Source of the DNA: Pseudomonas salomonii
GTDB lineage: Bacteria; Pseudomonadota; Gammaproteobacteria; Pseudomonadales; Pseudomonadaceae
Assembly (NCBI RefSeq): GCF_900107155.1
Contig: NZ_FNOX01000007.1
Location: forward strand, 180,483 to 244,482
Direction: 5' to 3'
Length of the DNA: 64,000 nt
The notes under the pieces are model-generated. The model was not told the DNA's origin. It searched no databases and worked only from the letters and a program-made list of their open reading frames with translations. A program made the position numbers and the translations under genes. This document shows, one piece after another, positions 41,610 to 50,993 of the stretch (its first letter is position 1; the number at the start of each line of letters is the position of its first letter).

Positions 41610-43004
41610 ATGACCCATCCTGCCCTGATTGATGAGCTGAAGACCCTGGTTGAGCCCGGCAAAGTGCTGACCGATGCAGACTCCCTGGAGGCTTACGGCA
41701 AGGATTGGACCAAGCACTTCGCCCCCGCGCCGACCGCTATCGTGTTCCCCAAGACCATCGAGCAGGTGCAGGCCATCGTCCGTTGGGCCAATGAACACAA
41801 GGTGGCGCTGGTGCCATCGGGCGGGCGTACCGGCCTGTCGGCTGCTGCGGTGGCGGCCAATGGCGAAGTGGTCGTCTCGTTCGACTACATGAACCAGATC
41901 CTCGACGTGAACCTCACCGACCGCACCGCCGTGTGCCAGCCGGGCGTGGTCACCAAGCAACTGCAGAACGTCGCCGAAGAAAAAGGCCTGTACTACCCGG
42001 TGGACTTCGCTTCCTCGGGTTCGAGCCAGATTGGCGGCAACATCGGCACCAATGCCGGCGGGATCAAGGTGATTCGCTACGGCATGACCCGCAACTGGGT
42101 GGCCGGCATGAAAGTGGTCACCGGCAAGGGTGACGTGCTGGAACTGAACCGCGACCTGATCAAGAACGCCACCGGCTACGACATGCGCCAGCTGTTTATA
42201 GGCGCCGAAGGCACCTTGGGCTTTGTGGTCGAAGCCACCATGCGCCTGGACCGTGCGCCGAAAAACCTCACTGCGATGGTGCTCGGTACCACCGATTTCG
42301 ACTCGATCATGCCGGTATTGCACGCGTTCCAGAGCAAACTGGACCTGACCGCCTTCGAATTCTTCTCCGACAAAGCCCTGGCCAAGGTCATGGGCCGTGG
42401 CGACGTGCCGGCGCCGTTTGAAACCGACTGCCCGTTCTACGCGCTGCTGGAGTTCGAAGCCACCACCGAAGAAGTTGCCAACCACGCCCTGGAAACCTTC
42501 GAGCACTGCGTGGAGCAGGGCTGGGTGCTGGACGGCGTGATGAGCCAGAGCGAAACCCAACTGCACAACCTGTGGAAACTGCGCGAGTACATCTCCGAGA
42601 CCATTTCCCACTGGACGCCGTACAAGAACGACATTTCGGTCACTGTCTCCAAAGTGCCGGCGTTCTTGAAGGAAATTGATGCGATCGTCGGCGAACACTA
42701 CCCAGACTTCGAAATCGTCTGGTTCGGCCACATCGGCGACGGCAACCTGCACCTGAACATCCTCAAGCCGGAAAACCTGAGCAAGGACGAGTTCTTCGCC
42801 AAGTGCGCTACCGTCAACAAGTGGGTGTTCGAGACCGTCCAGAAGTACAACGGCTCGATCTCCGCTGAACACGGCGTGGGCATGACCAAGCGCGATTACC
42901 TGACTTACAGCCGTTCCCCGGTTGAAATCGAATACATGAAAGCAGTGAAAGCGGTGTTCGACCCGAACGGGATCATGAACCCTGGCAAGATCTTCGCTGT
43001 TTAA
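41610..43004 (+). CDS. d2hgdh: D-2-hydroxyglutarate dehydrogenase (FAD-linked oxidase)
   Basis: 464 residues, VAO/GlcD-type flavoprotein. The FAD domain (about 35-215) contains VPSGGRTGLSAAAVAANGEV and GNIGTNAGGIKVIRYG. The C-terminal oxidase domain contains the metal/substrate histidines in GHIGDGNLHLN and the ISAEHGVGMTKR segment. It oxidises D-2-hydroxyglutarate, removing the by-product of SerA. The pairing with divergent serA supports this over other D-lactate or glycolate oxidases. ATG 41610 begins the conserved N-terminus. The open frame extends to 41580. Confidence 0.92.
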   Translation: MTHPALIDELKTLVEPGKVLTDADSLEAYGKDWTKHFAPAPTAIVFPKTIEQVQAIVRWANEHKVALVPSGGRTGLSAAAVAANGEVVVSFDYMNQILDVNLTDRTAVCQPGVVTKQLQNVAEEKGLYYPVDFASSGSSQIGGNIGTNAGGIKVIRYGMTRNWVAGMKVVTGKGDVLELNRDLIKNATGYDMRQLFIGAEGTLGFVVEATMRLDRAPKNLTAMVLGTTDFDSIMPVLHAFQSKLDLTAFEFFSDKALAKVMGRGDVPAPFETDCPFYALLEFEATTEEVANHALETFEHCVEQGWVLDGVMSQSETQLHNLWKLREYISETISHWTPYKNDISVTVSKVPAFLKEIDAIVGEHYPDFEIVWFGHIGDGNLHLNILKPENLSKDEFFAKCATVNKWVFETVQKYNGSISAEHGVGMTKRDYLTYSRSPVEIEYMKAVKAVFDPNGIMNPGKIFAV

Positions 43005-43025
43005 CCGCCCTGAAGGAGTCGTTTC

Positions 43026-43691
43026 ATGAGCTACCAGCACAAGTATGTCGACGGCACCAACATCCACTTTCCCCTGGGCAAAGTGGTGTGCATCGGGCGT
43101 AACTACGCCGAACACGCCAAGGAACTGGACAACCCGGTGCCGACCGAACCGTTGCTGTTCATCAAGCCGGGCAGTTGCGTGGTTGCGCTGGAAGGCGGTT
43201 TCGCCATTCCAACCGAACGCGGATCGGTGCACTACGAAGCGGAAATCGCGGTGCTGATCGGCAAACCCTTGTCGACCAAACCCAGCCGTGAAGAAGTGCT
43301 GGATGCCATTTCCGGTTTCGCTCCGGCGCTGGATTTGACCCTGCGCGACAAGCAGGCCGAGCTGAAGGCCAAGGGCCTGCCGTGGGAAATCGCCAAGTCC
43401 TTCGATGGCGCCGCCGTGATTGCCCCCTTTGTGGTCAGCAGCACCTTTGCCGACGTGACCGATATCGGCATTCGCCTGACCATCAACGGCGAAGTGCGTC
43501 AGGACGGCAACAGCTCGCAGATGCTCAACCCGATCGTCCCGATGATCCAGCACATGGCCGGCTGCTTTTCGCTGCAGGCGGGTGATGTGATCCTCACCGG
43601 CACCCCGGCGGGTGTAGGTCCGTTGAATGTGGGCGATGAGCTGGTGCTGGAATTGGGTGGCGGTAGCCGCTTCGAAAGCGTCGTTCGCTAA
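43026..43691 (+). CDS. Fumarylacetoacetate hydrolase (FAH) family protein
   Basis: 221 residues. The metal-binding FAH motifs are seen: CIGRNYAEHAKELDNPVPTE, HYEAEIAVLIGK, and the G-T-P-x-G loop in VILTGTPAGVGPLNVGDELV. The short single-domain form is typical of acylpyruvase/oxaloacetate decarboxylase-like members. It lies 21 bases after D2HGDH, with AAGGAG upstream, so the two are probably co-transcribed. A role in clearing oxaloacetate-like side products is inference. Confidence 0.9.
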   Translation: MSYQHKYVDGTNIHFPLGKVVCIGRNYAEHAKELDNPVPTEPLLFIKPGSCVVALEGGFAIPTERGSVHYEAEIAVLIGKPLSTKPSREEVLDAISGFAPALDLTLRDKQAELKAKGLPWEIAKSFDGAAVIAPFVVSSTFADVTDIGIRLTINGEVRQDGNSSQMLNPIVPMIQHMAGCFSLQAGDVILTGTPAGVGPLNVGDELVLELGGGSRFESVVR

Positions 43692-43693
43692 CA

Positions 43694-43806
43694 GATCGTT
43701 CCCACGCTCTGCGTGGGAATGCAGCCCTGGACGCTCTGCGTCTGCTCTTGAGGTCGTGACGCGGAGCGTCACAAGAGGCATTCCCACGCGGAGCGTGGGA
43801 ACGATC
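43694..43806. repeat. Complex REP doublet, family D (copy 4)
   Basis: GATCGTTCCCACGCTCTGCG to CGCGGAGCGTGGGAACGATC, with the central GACGCTCTGCGTC / GACGCGGAGCGTC pair. It begins two bases after the FAH-family stop codon. Confidence 0.9.
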
Positions 43807-43926
43807 ATTTGACAGCTGTGGTTTTGCATTTTTTTCACACGCCATCCGGATAATCATCAGCCTCCTGCGCGCGGGCTTGTTGATCCTGTGCTATCACCTA
43901 AAGCTGACTCTGCGGAAAAGCGCTCA

Positions 43927-44850
43927 ATGGCCGTGTCCCTGCCTACCCTGACTTCCAAGCCCCGTTCGCGTTTTGCCCTGCGTTGGTATTCCTGGCTGTT
44001 TCTGGTCGGGGCCATTGTTTACGGCATTGCCTGGGCGATGCACTGGGACGACCGTGGGGTGCTGTGGATCGCTGAGCGCTTCGAAACCCCGGCCGAACGC
44101 CAGGCCAGCGTCTGGCTGCCGGATTACCAGGCGGTGATCGATGGCAAATTGCTTCCGGGCATGGAAAAGGATGAGGCTTCGGACCTGTCCTACAACCCGC
44201 AGACCAAAACCCTGTTTTCCGTGATGGGCAAAAACCCCTTCCTGGTTGAGCTGAACCTGCAAGGCGATGTGCTGCGCAAGATGCCGCTCAACGGCTGGAG
44301 CAACCCGGAAGGCGTCACCGTGATGGAAAACGGCCTGATGGCCATTGTCGACGAGCGCATGCACACCCTGAGTGTGGTGAACGTCGACGCCAGCACTCAG
44401 CAACTGAACTATGCCGACGTCAAGCACTATGACCTGGGCCCCTCCAAGGACCAGAACAAGGCGTTTGAAGGTGTGACCTGGGACAAGCGCAACCAGCAGA
44501 TCGTGCTTGGCGAAGAGCGCCCACCGGCGTTGTTCACCTGGAAAAGCGATGGCGCCACGCTGAACGGCGATAAGCAGAAGATCGCCAGCACCGAGCTGGA
44601 CATGCGCAACCTCTCGGCCCTGGCCGTCGACCCGCGCACCGGGCATTTGCTGGTGTTGTCGGCCGATTCCCACCTGCTGCTGGAGCTGGACGAGCACGGC
44701 GAGCAAGTCAGCTTCATGACCCTGCTCGGCGGCTTCAATGGCCTGAAAAACACCATCCCGCGTGCGGAAGGCGTGACCATGGACGAAGCCGGCACCTTGT
44801 ACATGGTCAGTGAGCCGAACCTGTTCTATCGTTTCGAGAAGCAGAAATAG
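43927..44850 (+). CDS. SdiA-regulated domain protein, membrane-anchored (paralogue 1)
   Basis: 307 residues. One N-terminal transmembrane anchor (about 21-40) precedes an extracytoplasmic beta-propeller-like domain of the SdiA-regulated family (DEASDLSYNPQTKTLFSVMG, GWSNPEGVTVMENGLMAIVD, PRAEGVTMDEAGTLYMVSEP). ATG 43927 has GGAAAAG upstream. A GTG at 43888 is less likely. Function unknown. A homologous gene follows 120 bases later. Confidence 0.85.
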   Translation: MAVSLPTLTSKPRSRFALRWYSWLFLVGAIVYGIAWAMHWDDRGVLWIAERFETPAERQASVWLPDYQAVIDGKLLPGMEKDEASDLSYNPQTKTLFSVMGKNPFLVELNLQGDVLRKMPLNGWSNPEGVTVMENGLMAIVDERMHTLSVVNVDASTQQLNYADVKHYDLGPSKDQNKAFEGVTWDKRNQQIVLGEERPPALFTWKSDGATLNGDKQKIASTELDMRNLSALAVDPRTGHLLVLSADSHLLLELDEHGEQVSFMTLLGGFNGLKNTIPRAEGVTMDEAGTLYMVSEPNLFYRFEKQK

Positions 44851-44970
44851 CCGACGATTACGTCGGATACTTCGCTATCAGCGGCATTCGCCAGACAGTC
44901 GACTGCGTTTAAGTTTAAATTCAGACGGGCGTGATACTTATTCGCCACTTTTTGACTTTGAGCTTGCCTG

Positions 44971-45879
44971 ATGCGTCGACTCGCCCGCCCCAAACCCGCG
45001 TTTTTTATCCTGTTGCTGCTCGCCCTGGTGATTGCCGGGGCGGTCGCGCAGAACTTTCGCTTGTTCGAGCGGGCCTGGTTCAACCTTCAAAACTGGCGCC
45101 ATCCTGCCGATGAACGCTCCATTGGCCTGAATGATTACCGGGTCAGCCTGGAAGCCAAGGTCATCGAAGGGCTCGACGATGATGTCTCGGCCCTCACGTA
45201 CGACCCGATACGCAAAAGCCTGTTTACGGTGACCAACAAAAACGCCGAGCTGATCGAGCTGTCGCTGGACGGCAGGATTCTGCGGCGTATCCCGTTGGTG
45301 GGCTTTGGCGATGCCGAGGCGGTGGAGTTCATCAGTGACAACATTTATGTGATCAGCGATGAAGCCCAGCAGCGGCTGATCAAGGTACACGTGAATGACG
45401 ACACCCAATTTCTCGATGCTGCCGATGCGGAGCAAATGACCTTGGGCGTGCATATCGGGGGCAACAAAGGTTTCGAGGGGCTGGCATACGATTCGGTGGG
45501 CAAGCGCCTGTTCGTGGCCAAGGAGCGCGACCCGATGCTGATTTACGAGGTGCACGGGTTTCCCCATTTCAAACCGGAAAAAACCTACTCGGTGCATGTG
45601 ATCAACAACCCCAAGCGCGATGCCGGGCTGTTTGTGCGCGACCTGTCGAGCCTGCAATACGACGAGCGCAGCGGGCATTTGCTGGCGCTGTCGGATGAGT
45701 CGTTTCTGGTGTTGGAGCTGGACATCGACGGTCGCCCGTTAAGCAGTCTTTCCCTGCTTAATGGGCGCCATGGCCTGAAAAAACGCGTGCCTCAGGCCGA
45801 AGGGATCGCCATGGATGACGAGGGCTCGCTGTACCTGGTCAGCGAGCCGAACCTGTTTTACGTGTTCAAAAAGCCCTGA
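44971..45879 (+). CDS. SdiA-regulated domain protein, membrane-anchored (paralogue 2)
   Basis: 302 residues with a hydrophobic N-terminal segment (FFILLLLALVIAGAVAQNF), then the same propeller-like repeats as the preceding gene (DVSALTYDPIRKSLFTVTNK, VGFGDAEAVEFISDNIYVIS, PQAEGIAMDDEGSLYLVSEP). Both end with SEPNLFY plus an aromatic/basic tail, indicating tandem duplication. Its TGA directly abuts the aaaA stop codon. Confidence 0.85.
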   Translation: MRRLARPKPAFFILLLLALVIAGAVAQNFRLFERAWFNLQNWRHPADERSIGLNDYRVSLEAKVIEGLDDDVSALTYDPIRKSLFTVTNKNAELIELSLDGRILRRIPLVGFGDAEAVEFISDNIYVISDEAQQRLIKVHVNDDTQFLDAADAEQMTLGVHIGGNKGFEGLAYDSVGKRLFVAKERDPMLIYEVHGFPHFKPEKTYSVHVINNPKRDAGLFVRDLSSLQYDERSGHLLALSDESFLVLELDIDGRPLSSLSLLNGRHGLKKRVPQAEGIAMDDEGSLYLVSEPNLFYVFKKP

Positions 45880-47826
45880 TCAAAACATCCATTGCACGCC
45901 CAGGGAGTAGCCGGTCTGGCTGCCCTCGGCATGCCCAAGGCGGCTGTTGACCTCGGCGTACACACCCAACTGCGGGGTGATCGCCAACTGGCTGCCGATT
46001 TGTGCGCGGCCAAAGCTTTTGTCCACGGAACCCAGCTTGGCGGTGCGCGCCTGGCCATCGGCGCGGGCGGTCAATTGCAGGTCATCGAGGCGCCCGTCAG
46101 CCAGTTCCTTGACCCAGGCGATGTCGCCGTAAGGCAGCAGGCTCAAGCCATAGGGCAGGGCGACGGCGCCGCGCACGCGCCAGCCGAGGCTGGCTTCCAG
46201 AGAGTCGAAAGACTGTTCTTCGTACTCCAGCGCCGTGCGCAGGTTCTGTTTCTCGTGGAACTTGTCGATGCGCGAGTGGCTGTAATCCACTCCGGCAAAC
46301 GGCCCGCTCTTGATCGCGCCGAAGTCGAAGTCATAACCGCCGAGTACGCGCGCGCCCAAGGACAGCGCGTCGGTGTTGCCGCTCAGTTGCTGATTGAGCA
46401 GCACCGGCCCGCCGTTGGCCTGGATCAGCAGGTTGCGCTTGGCCTCGAAACGCGTATGGCCGACGCTCAGGTCACCCGCCAGCCAGCTTGGCCCGCCATC
46501 GTTGAGCAAGGCATAGACCGCGGCCTGCCAGGTGTCGCTGTCGAGTTTGCCGCGTTGCTCCAGCTTGTCACGACCATTGAGGTAGCTGAGGCTGGCGCCG
46601 ATGTTCAGGCTGGAGGTGAGCTGATAGTCACCCAAGGCGTGCACGCCCAGGCGTCGGGCGTCACGGTTGAGCGAGCTGTCGAAGCCGCTGTCCGGGGTGT
46701 ATTCGCCGTCCATGCCGATTTCGCCGTCGAAGCTTCCGACCTCACGGCTGGCCGCTTGCAAGGTCAACCAACGGCGATCATGCAGGCGCACCATGGCCTG
46801 ATGCTGGCGTTGCAGGTTGTCCTGCATATTGCGCGCAACGGCGCCGCCCGAGGCGGTCGAGGCCAGCAGGTCGGCGTTGGTCAGCTCCAGCACCAGGCGG
46901 CTGAGCAGGCGCGAGTAGTCGCGCAGGCGCTGGTCGATGCGTGCCTGGCCGAAAGCGTTGGTGAGCACGGTTTTGTTGTCTTCTGCCGGGTCGTGCCAGG
47001 TGGAGCCACCGGGGATTTTCGGGTTGTTGGTCTGGGTGTAGCCGTCCAGATCGCCCAGCTCCCAGTTGGTGGCTTCGACATACAAAATCGGGATCTTCAG
47101 CGGTTCGAACGGCTCGCCATCACTGCAGCAGCCGGTGCCTTTGGGGTATTGCGGGTCCAGGCCGGGGTTGGTGAACAACGGGATGTTCAATTCCCTGGCG
47201 ATCTGGAAGGTGTGTTCGCGCAGCGATGTCAGCGCGGGGTTGGCGGTGCTGTTCTGGCCGGCGTGGGCGTACATCATGTCGCCGGTGATCAGGCTGTCGA
47301 GGTTGATCATCGCCAGCATGTTCGCGCGTTGGCTGGCACTGAGTGAGTCGACAAAGGCCTTGGAGCCGCGCAGGCCTTCTTCTTCGGCGCCGAAGGCGAC
47401 CACTTGCAGGCCGTTTTCCAGCTGCAAACCGCCAAGGTTCTTCGCCACTTCGGTCAGCACGCTGGCGCCGGAGCCGTTGTCGTCCAGGCCTTGCAAGGTC
47501 GGGCGGCCAAAGTAGGTGTCGAAGTGCGCGCCAATCACCACGTATTGCGCTTTAGTGCCGGCAGCATAGGCCACCACGTTTTGCGAGGCGCGGGTGCCGT
47601 TGTTCCAGGTGAAGTTCTGGCGATTGAGGCTGTAGGCCGACCCCATCTGGCTTTGCATCCAATCCGCCGCGCCGGCGAAATTGGCCGTGCCGCGATACCG
47701 GCCGGGGTAATCGTTGATCAGCTTTTCCAGGGTGGTATTGGCGTGCTGGCCGTAATCATAGGCCTGGGTTTGCGCCGACAGCAGGCTGCCGACCACGCTG
47801 ATCGCGAGGACTAGGGGCTTTATCAC
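45880..47826 (-). CDS. aaaA: AaaA-type autotransporter arginine aminopeptidase
   Basis: 648 residues from GTG 47826, which has AAGGA seven bases upstream and begins a signal peptide (IKPLVLAISVVGSLLSAQTQ). The M28 zinc-peptidase passenger shows GAHFDTYFG (His101, Asp103), LDDNGSGAS (Asp116), FGAEEEGLRG (Glu149/150), NLDSLITGD (Asp177) and a later WHDPAEDN histidine. The last 250 or so residues are an autotransporter beta-barrel ending in LGVQWMF. P. aeruginosa PA0328 (AaaA) has the same architecture and locus and releases N-terminal arginine from peptides at the cell surface. The CC pair in GTGCCSDGEPF is a probable disulfide. Confidence 0.9.
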   Translation of the reverse strand: MIKPLVLAISVVGSLLSAQTQAYDYGQHANTTLEKLINDYPGRYRGTANFAGAADWMQSQMGSAYSLNRQNFTWNNGTRASQNVVAYAAGTKAQYVVIGAHFDTYFGRPTLQGLDDNGSGASVLTEVAKNLGGLQLENGLQVVAFGAEEEGLRGSKAFVDSLSASQRANMLAMINLDSLITGDMMYAHAGQNSTANPALTSLREHTFQIARELNIPLFTNPGLDPQYPKGTGCCSDGEPFEPLKIPILYVEATNWELGDLDGYTQTNNPKIPGGSTWHDPAEDNKTVLTNAFGQARIDQRLRDYSRLLSRLVLELTNADLLASTASGGAVARNMQDNLQRQHQAMVRLHDRRWLTLQAASREVGSFDGEIGMDGEYTPDSGFDSSLNRDARRLGVHALGDYQLTSSLNIGASLSYLNGRDKLEQRGKLDSDTWQAAVYALLNDGGPSWLAGDLSVGHTRFEAKRNLLIQANGGPVLLNQQLSGNTDALSLGARVLGGYDFDFGAIKSGPFAGVDYSHSRIDKFHEKQNLRTALEYEEQSFDSLEASLGWRVRGAVALPYGLSLLPYGDIAWVKELADGRLDDLQLTARADGQARTAKLGSVDKSFGRAQIGSQLAITPQLGVYAEVNSRLGHAEGSQTGYSLGVQWMF

Positions 47827-48069
47827 AAGGTCTTCCTTGAGGTGATTGAGGTTTTCCAGCCCAGACCCTTTGCACAATGCGCGCCTCATTCCCTGGGCGA
47901 GCGCGAAGTGGCGCATTGTTAAACGCGTGGGTCGCCTGGCTGTAATTTGTAACGGATTTGATACCAATAAAGGCGTGGGATGCCGTGACGTGGCGCACGG
48001 TTTTGGCGAGGGGTGCTGCGAAAAGTAGCGGTTTTGTTACATGGAGACCGAGTCGAGCACAAATCAAAA
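47827..48069. other. aaaA upstream region, no gene seen
   Basis: 243 bases between the aaaA start and a REP element. AT-rich patches at 47939-47971 could hold the aaaA promoter on the minus strand. No ORF with a credible ribosome-binding site, no terminator and no recognisable ArgR (TGTCGC) half-site was found, although arginine control is reported for aaaA in P. aeruginosa. Confidence 0.35.
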
Positions 48070-48158
48070 TGTGGGAGCGGGCTTGCTCGCGAATGCGTTG
48101 TGTCAGCCAACTGATCTGGCACTGATACACCGCATTCGCGAGCAAGCCCGCTCCCACA
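48070..48158. repeat. REP doublet, family A (copy 6)
   Basis: TGTGGGAGCGGGCTTGCTCG facing CGAGCAAGCCCGCTCCCACA. It lies in the gap downstream of rpiA on the minus strand. Confidence 0.9.
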
Positions 48159-48193
48159 CAAGCCCTGTCTTCACAGGAAATTAGCGCTGAGTT

Positions 48194-48865
48194 TTAGGCC
48201 TTGAGGGTTTTGACGCCTTCAGAAGTACCCAACAGCAACACATCCGCCGGACGCGCCGCGAACAGGCCATTGGTCACCACGCCAACGATCGCATTGATCT
48301 GCGTCTCCAGCTCCACCGGGTTGGTGATCTGCATGTTGAACACATCAATGATGATATTGCCGTTGTCGGTCAACACGCCTTCGCGGTACACCGGGTCGCC
48401 GCCCAGTTTCACCAGCTCGCGGGCCACGTGGCTGCGGGCCATCGGGATCACTTCCACCGGCAGCGGGAAGGCGCCGAGTACCGGCACCAGCTTGCTGGCG
48501 TCGGCGATGCAGATAAAGGTCTTGGCCACGGCCGCGACGATTTTCTCGCGGGTCAGGGCTGCGCCGCCGCCTTTGATCAGGTTCAGGTGCTCATCGCTTT
48601 CATCGGCGCCGTCGACGTAGAACTCCAGGTCGCTCACGGTATTGAGCTCGTACACTGGAATGCCATGGCCTTTGAGGCGCGCGGCGGTGGCTTCGGAGCT
48701 GGCCACGGCGCCATCGAATGCACCCTTGTGCTGGGCCAGCGCGTCGATAAAGCAGTTGGCGGTGGAGCCGGTGCCGACACCGACGATGCTTTTATCGTCG
48801 AGTTTAGGAAGGATTAAATCGACGGCGGCTTGGGCCACTGCCTGTTTGAGTTGATCCTGGGTCAT
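48194..48865 (-). CDS. rpiA: Ribose-5-phosphate isomerase A
   Basis: 223 residues. It interconverts ribose-5-phosphate and ribulose-5-phosphate in the pentose-phosphate pathway. Conserved blocks are GVGTGSTANCFIDAL, the catalytic VDGADESDEHLNLIKGGGAA and KTFICIADASKLVPVLG. Start ATG 48863-48865. Divergent from ilvA, the usual pseudomonad arrangement. The 137-base gap holds a hairpin CCCGGC/GCCGGG at 48942-48958, near the ilvA start. Confidence 0.97.
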   Translation of the reverse strand: MTQDQLKQAVAQAAVDLILPKLDDKSIVGVGTGSTANCFIDALAQHKGAFDGAVASSEATAARLKGHGIPVYELNTVSDLEFYVDGADESDEHLNLIKGGGAALTREKIVAAVAKTFICIADASKLVPVLGAFPLPVEVIPMARSHVARELVKLGGDPVYREGVLTDNGNIIIDVFNMQITNPVELETQINAIVGVVTNGLFAARPADVLLLGTSEGVKTLKA

Positions 48866-49002
48866 GCGGGCTCCGGAACGGGCGGGGAGTTATCGAGGGC
48901 GGCGAGTATAACCCAACAAAACCTCGGGATTCGTGTGGTCGCCCGGCCAAAAGCCGGGTTAGACTCCTTGGCCCTGCCCAACTCGCCCAGTGATTCCCGC
49001 CG

Positions 49003-50517
49003 ATGCTTGAACAGTACGTCAAAAAGATCCTTACCTCGCGCGTTTACGACGTTGCCGTAGAAACCCCCTTGCAGACCGCTCGCCAGCTCTCCGAGCGGCT
49101 GGGCAACAAGGTCTGGCTCAAGCGTGAAGACTTGCAGCCGGTGTTCTCGTTCAAGATTCGCGGCGCCTACAACAAGCTGACCCAACTGAGCGCCGAAGAA
49201 CGCGCGCGCGGTGTGGTCACGGCTTCTGCGGGCAACCACGCCCAGGGCCTGGCCCTGGCGGCCAAGGTGCTGGGGGTCAAGGCCACCATCGTGATGCCCA
49301 AGACCACCCCGGAGATCAAGGTTGAAGGCGTGCGCTCCAGGGGCGGCAAAGTGGTGCTGCACGGTGATTCCTTCCCGGAAGCCCTGGCCTACTCGCTCAA
49401 ACTGGTCGACGAAAAAGGCTACGTTTACATTCACCCTTACGATGATCCACACACCATTGCCGGGCAGGGCACCGTGGCGATGGAGATTCTGCGCCAGCAC
49501 CCTGGGCCTTTGGACGCGATTTTCGTACCCGTGGGCGGCGGCGGCCTGATCGCCGGGATTGCGGCGTACGTGAAATACCTGCGCCCGGAGATCAAGATCA
49601 TCGGCGTCGAGCCGGACGACTCCAACTGCCTGCAAGCCGCCATGGCCGCAGGCGAGCGCGTGGTGCTACCGGCCGTCGGCATCTTTGCTGATGGCGTGGC
49701 GGTAGCGCAGATCGGCCAGCACACCTTTGATATCTGCAAAGACTATGTAGACGAAGTGATCACCGTCAGCACCGACGAAATCTGCGCGGCCATCAAGGAC
49801 ATCTACGACGACACCCGCTCCATCACCGAGCCTGCGGGCGCGCTGGGCGTGGCGGGCATCAAGAAATACGTGGAAACCCGTGGCGTGACCGGGCAGACCC
49901 TGGTGGCCATCGACTCCGGCGCCAACGTCAACTTCGACCGCCTGCGCCATGTGGCCGAGCGCGCCGAGCTGGGTGAAGGCCGCGAAGCCATCATCGCCGT
50001 GACCATCCCCGAGCAGCCCGGCAGCTTCAAGGCGTTCTGCGAGGCCGTGGGCAAGCGCCAGATCACCGAATTCAATTACCGCTACCACTCCGGCCGCGAG
50101 GCGCACATCTTCGTGGGTGTGCAGACTCATCCGGAAAACGACCCGCGCAGCGCCTTGATCGCCAGCCTCACCAGCCAGGGCTTCCCGGTGCTGGACCTGA
50201 CCGAAAACGAGTTGGCCAAGTTGCACATTCGCCATATGGTGGGCGGGCATGCGGCCAAAGTCAGCGACGAGCTGGTGTTTCGCTTCGAGTTCCCCGAGCG
50301 TCCCGGCGCGCTGTTCAACTTTCTTAACAAATTAGGCGGGCGCTGGAACATCTCGATGTTTCACTATCGCAACCACGGCGCGGCCGACGGCCGTGTGGTC
50401 GCAGGCTTGCAAGTGCCGGCGGACGAGCGCCACCTGGTGCCGGCCGCGTTGGCAGAAATCGGCTACCCGTACTGGGATGAGAGCGAAAACCCGGCTTACC
50501 AGCTGTTCCTCGGTTGA
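49003..50517 (+). CDS. ilvA: Biosynthetic threonine ammonia-lyase (threonine deaminase)
   Basis: 504 residues, PLP fold type II. It converts threonine to 2-oxobutyrate, the first step of isoleucine synthesis. The PLP lysine is in VFSFKIRGAYNKL, and the phosphate loop is PVGGGGLIAGIAAYVK. Two C-terminal ACT-like regulatory domains (about 325-500), including EQPGSFKAFCEAVG and ERPGALFNFLNKLG, mark the isoleucine-inhibited biosynthetic form rather than the short catabolic one. Confidence 0.97.
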   Translation: MLEQYVKKILTSRVYDVAVETPLQTARQLSERLGNKVWLKREDLQPVFSFKIRGAYNKLTQLSAEERARGVVTASAGNHAQGLALAAKVLGVKATIVMPKTTPEIKVEGVRSRGGKVVLHGDSFPEALAYSLKLVDEKGYVYIHPYDDPHTIAGQGTVAMEILRQHPGPLDAIFVPVGGGGLIAGIAAYVKYLRPEIKIIGVEPDDSNCLQAAMAAGERVVLPAVGIFADGVAVAQIGQHTFDICKDYVDEVITVSTDEICAAIKDIYDDTRSITEPAGALGVAGIKKYVETRGVTGQTLVAIDSGANVNFDRLRHVAERAELGEGREAIIAVTIPEQPGSFKAFCEAVGKRQITEFNYRYHSGREAHIFVGVQTHPENDPRSALIASLTSQGFPVLDLTENELAKLHIRHMVGGHAAKVSDELVFRFEFPERPGALFNFLNKLGGRWNISMFHYRNHGAADGRVVAGLQVPADERHLVPAALAEIGYPYWDESENPAYQLFLG

Positions 50518-50557
50518 GCGACTACGCTGACTGGGCGGCCTTTAAGGAATCAAGACC

Positions 50558-50971
50558 ATGGAAACACTGACCACCCTCAAGGTTATCCACATCACCGCCA
50601 CCGTGTTGCTGTTGCTCAGCGGCCTCGGGCTGGCGGTACTGGCCTGGCGCAAACGCAGCGCCGGCCCGACGGTTACCGTGCAGCGCCCGTGGGCGTTCGT
50701 GTGGTTGCTGATGGGGGTTTGCGTGGTCAGCATGCCGTTCACCGGCTGGTGGCTGGTGCACCTGCTCGGCTGGCCGCTGGGGCAAACCTGGATTTTGGGT
50801 TCCAGCATTCTCTACACCGTGGCGGCACTGGCGTGGTGTTGGCTGGTGGCGCGGCTTAATCGCCTGCGTAAGGGCGAGGGCGGTAGCCTGAATTTCACCC
50901 TGGTGCTGGCGGTGGTCAGCCTGGTGGGGTTTGTGGCGATTGCCGGGTTGATGGGCGCCAAGCCGGTTTAA
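50558..50971 (+). CDS. DUF2269-type integral membrane protein
   Basis: 137 residues with four predicted helices (VIHITATVLLLLSGLGLAVL; WAFVWLLMGVCVVSMPFTGW; ILYTVAALAWCWLVARL; FTLVLAVVSLVGFVAIAGL). An early histidine in LKVIHITA is conserved in the family. Function unknown. TAAGGAAT provides a ribosome-binding site. Probably in one transcription unit with ilvA (40-base gap). Confidence 0.8.
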   Translation: METLTTLKVIHITATVLLLLSGLGLAVLAWRKRSAGPTVTVQRPWAFVWLLMGVCVVSMPFTGWWLVHLLGWPLGQTWILGSSILYTVAALAWCWLVARLNRLRKGEGGSLNFTLVLAVVSLVGFVAIAGLMGAKPV

Positions 50972-50993
50972 GGCTTTAGACCGCGTCGGCTTC

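Noticed and set aside
41526..43838. 770-codon open frame antisense to the D2HGDH and FAH-family genes
   Set aside because: It spans two well-supported genes and a REP element, and its composition is His/Gln/Val-rich as in other shadows here.
45892..47346. 484-codon plus-strand frame over aaaA
   Set aside because: Shadow; aaaA has a signal peptide, an M28 zinc site and an autotransporter barrel.
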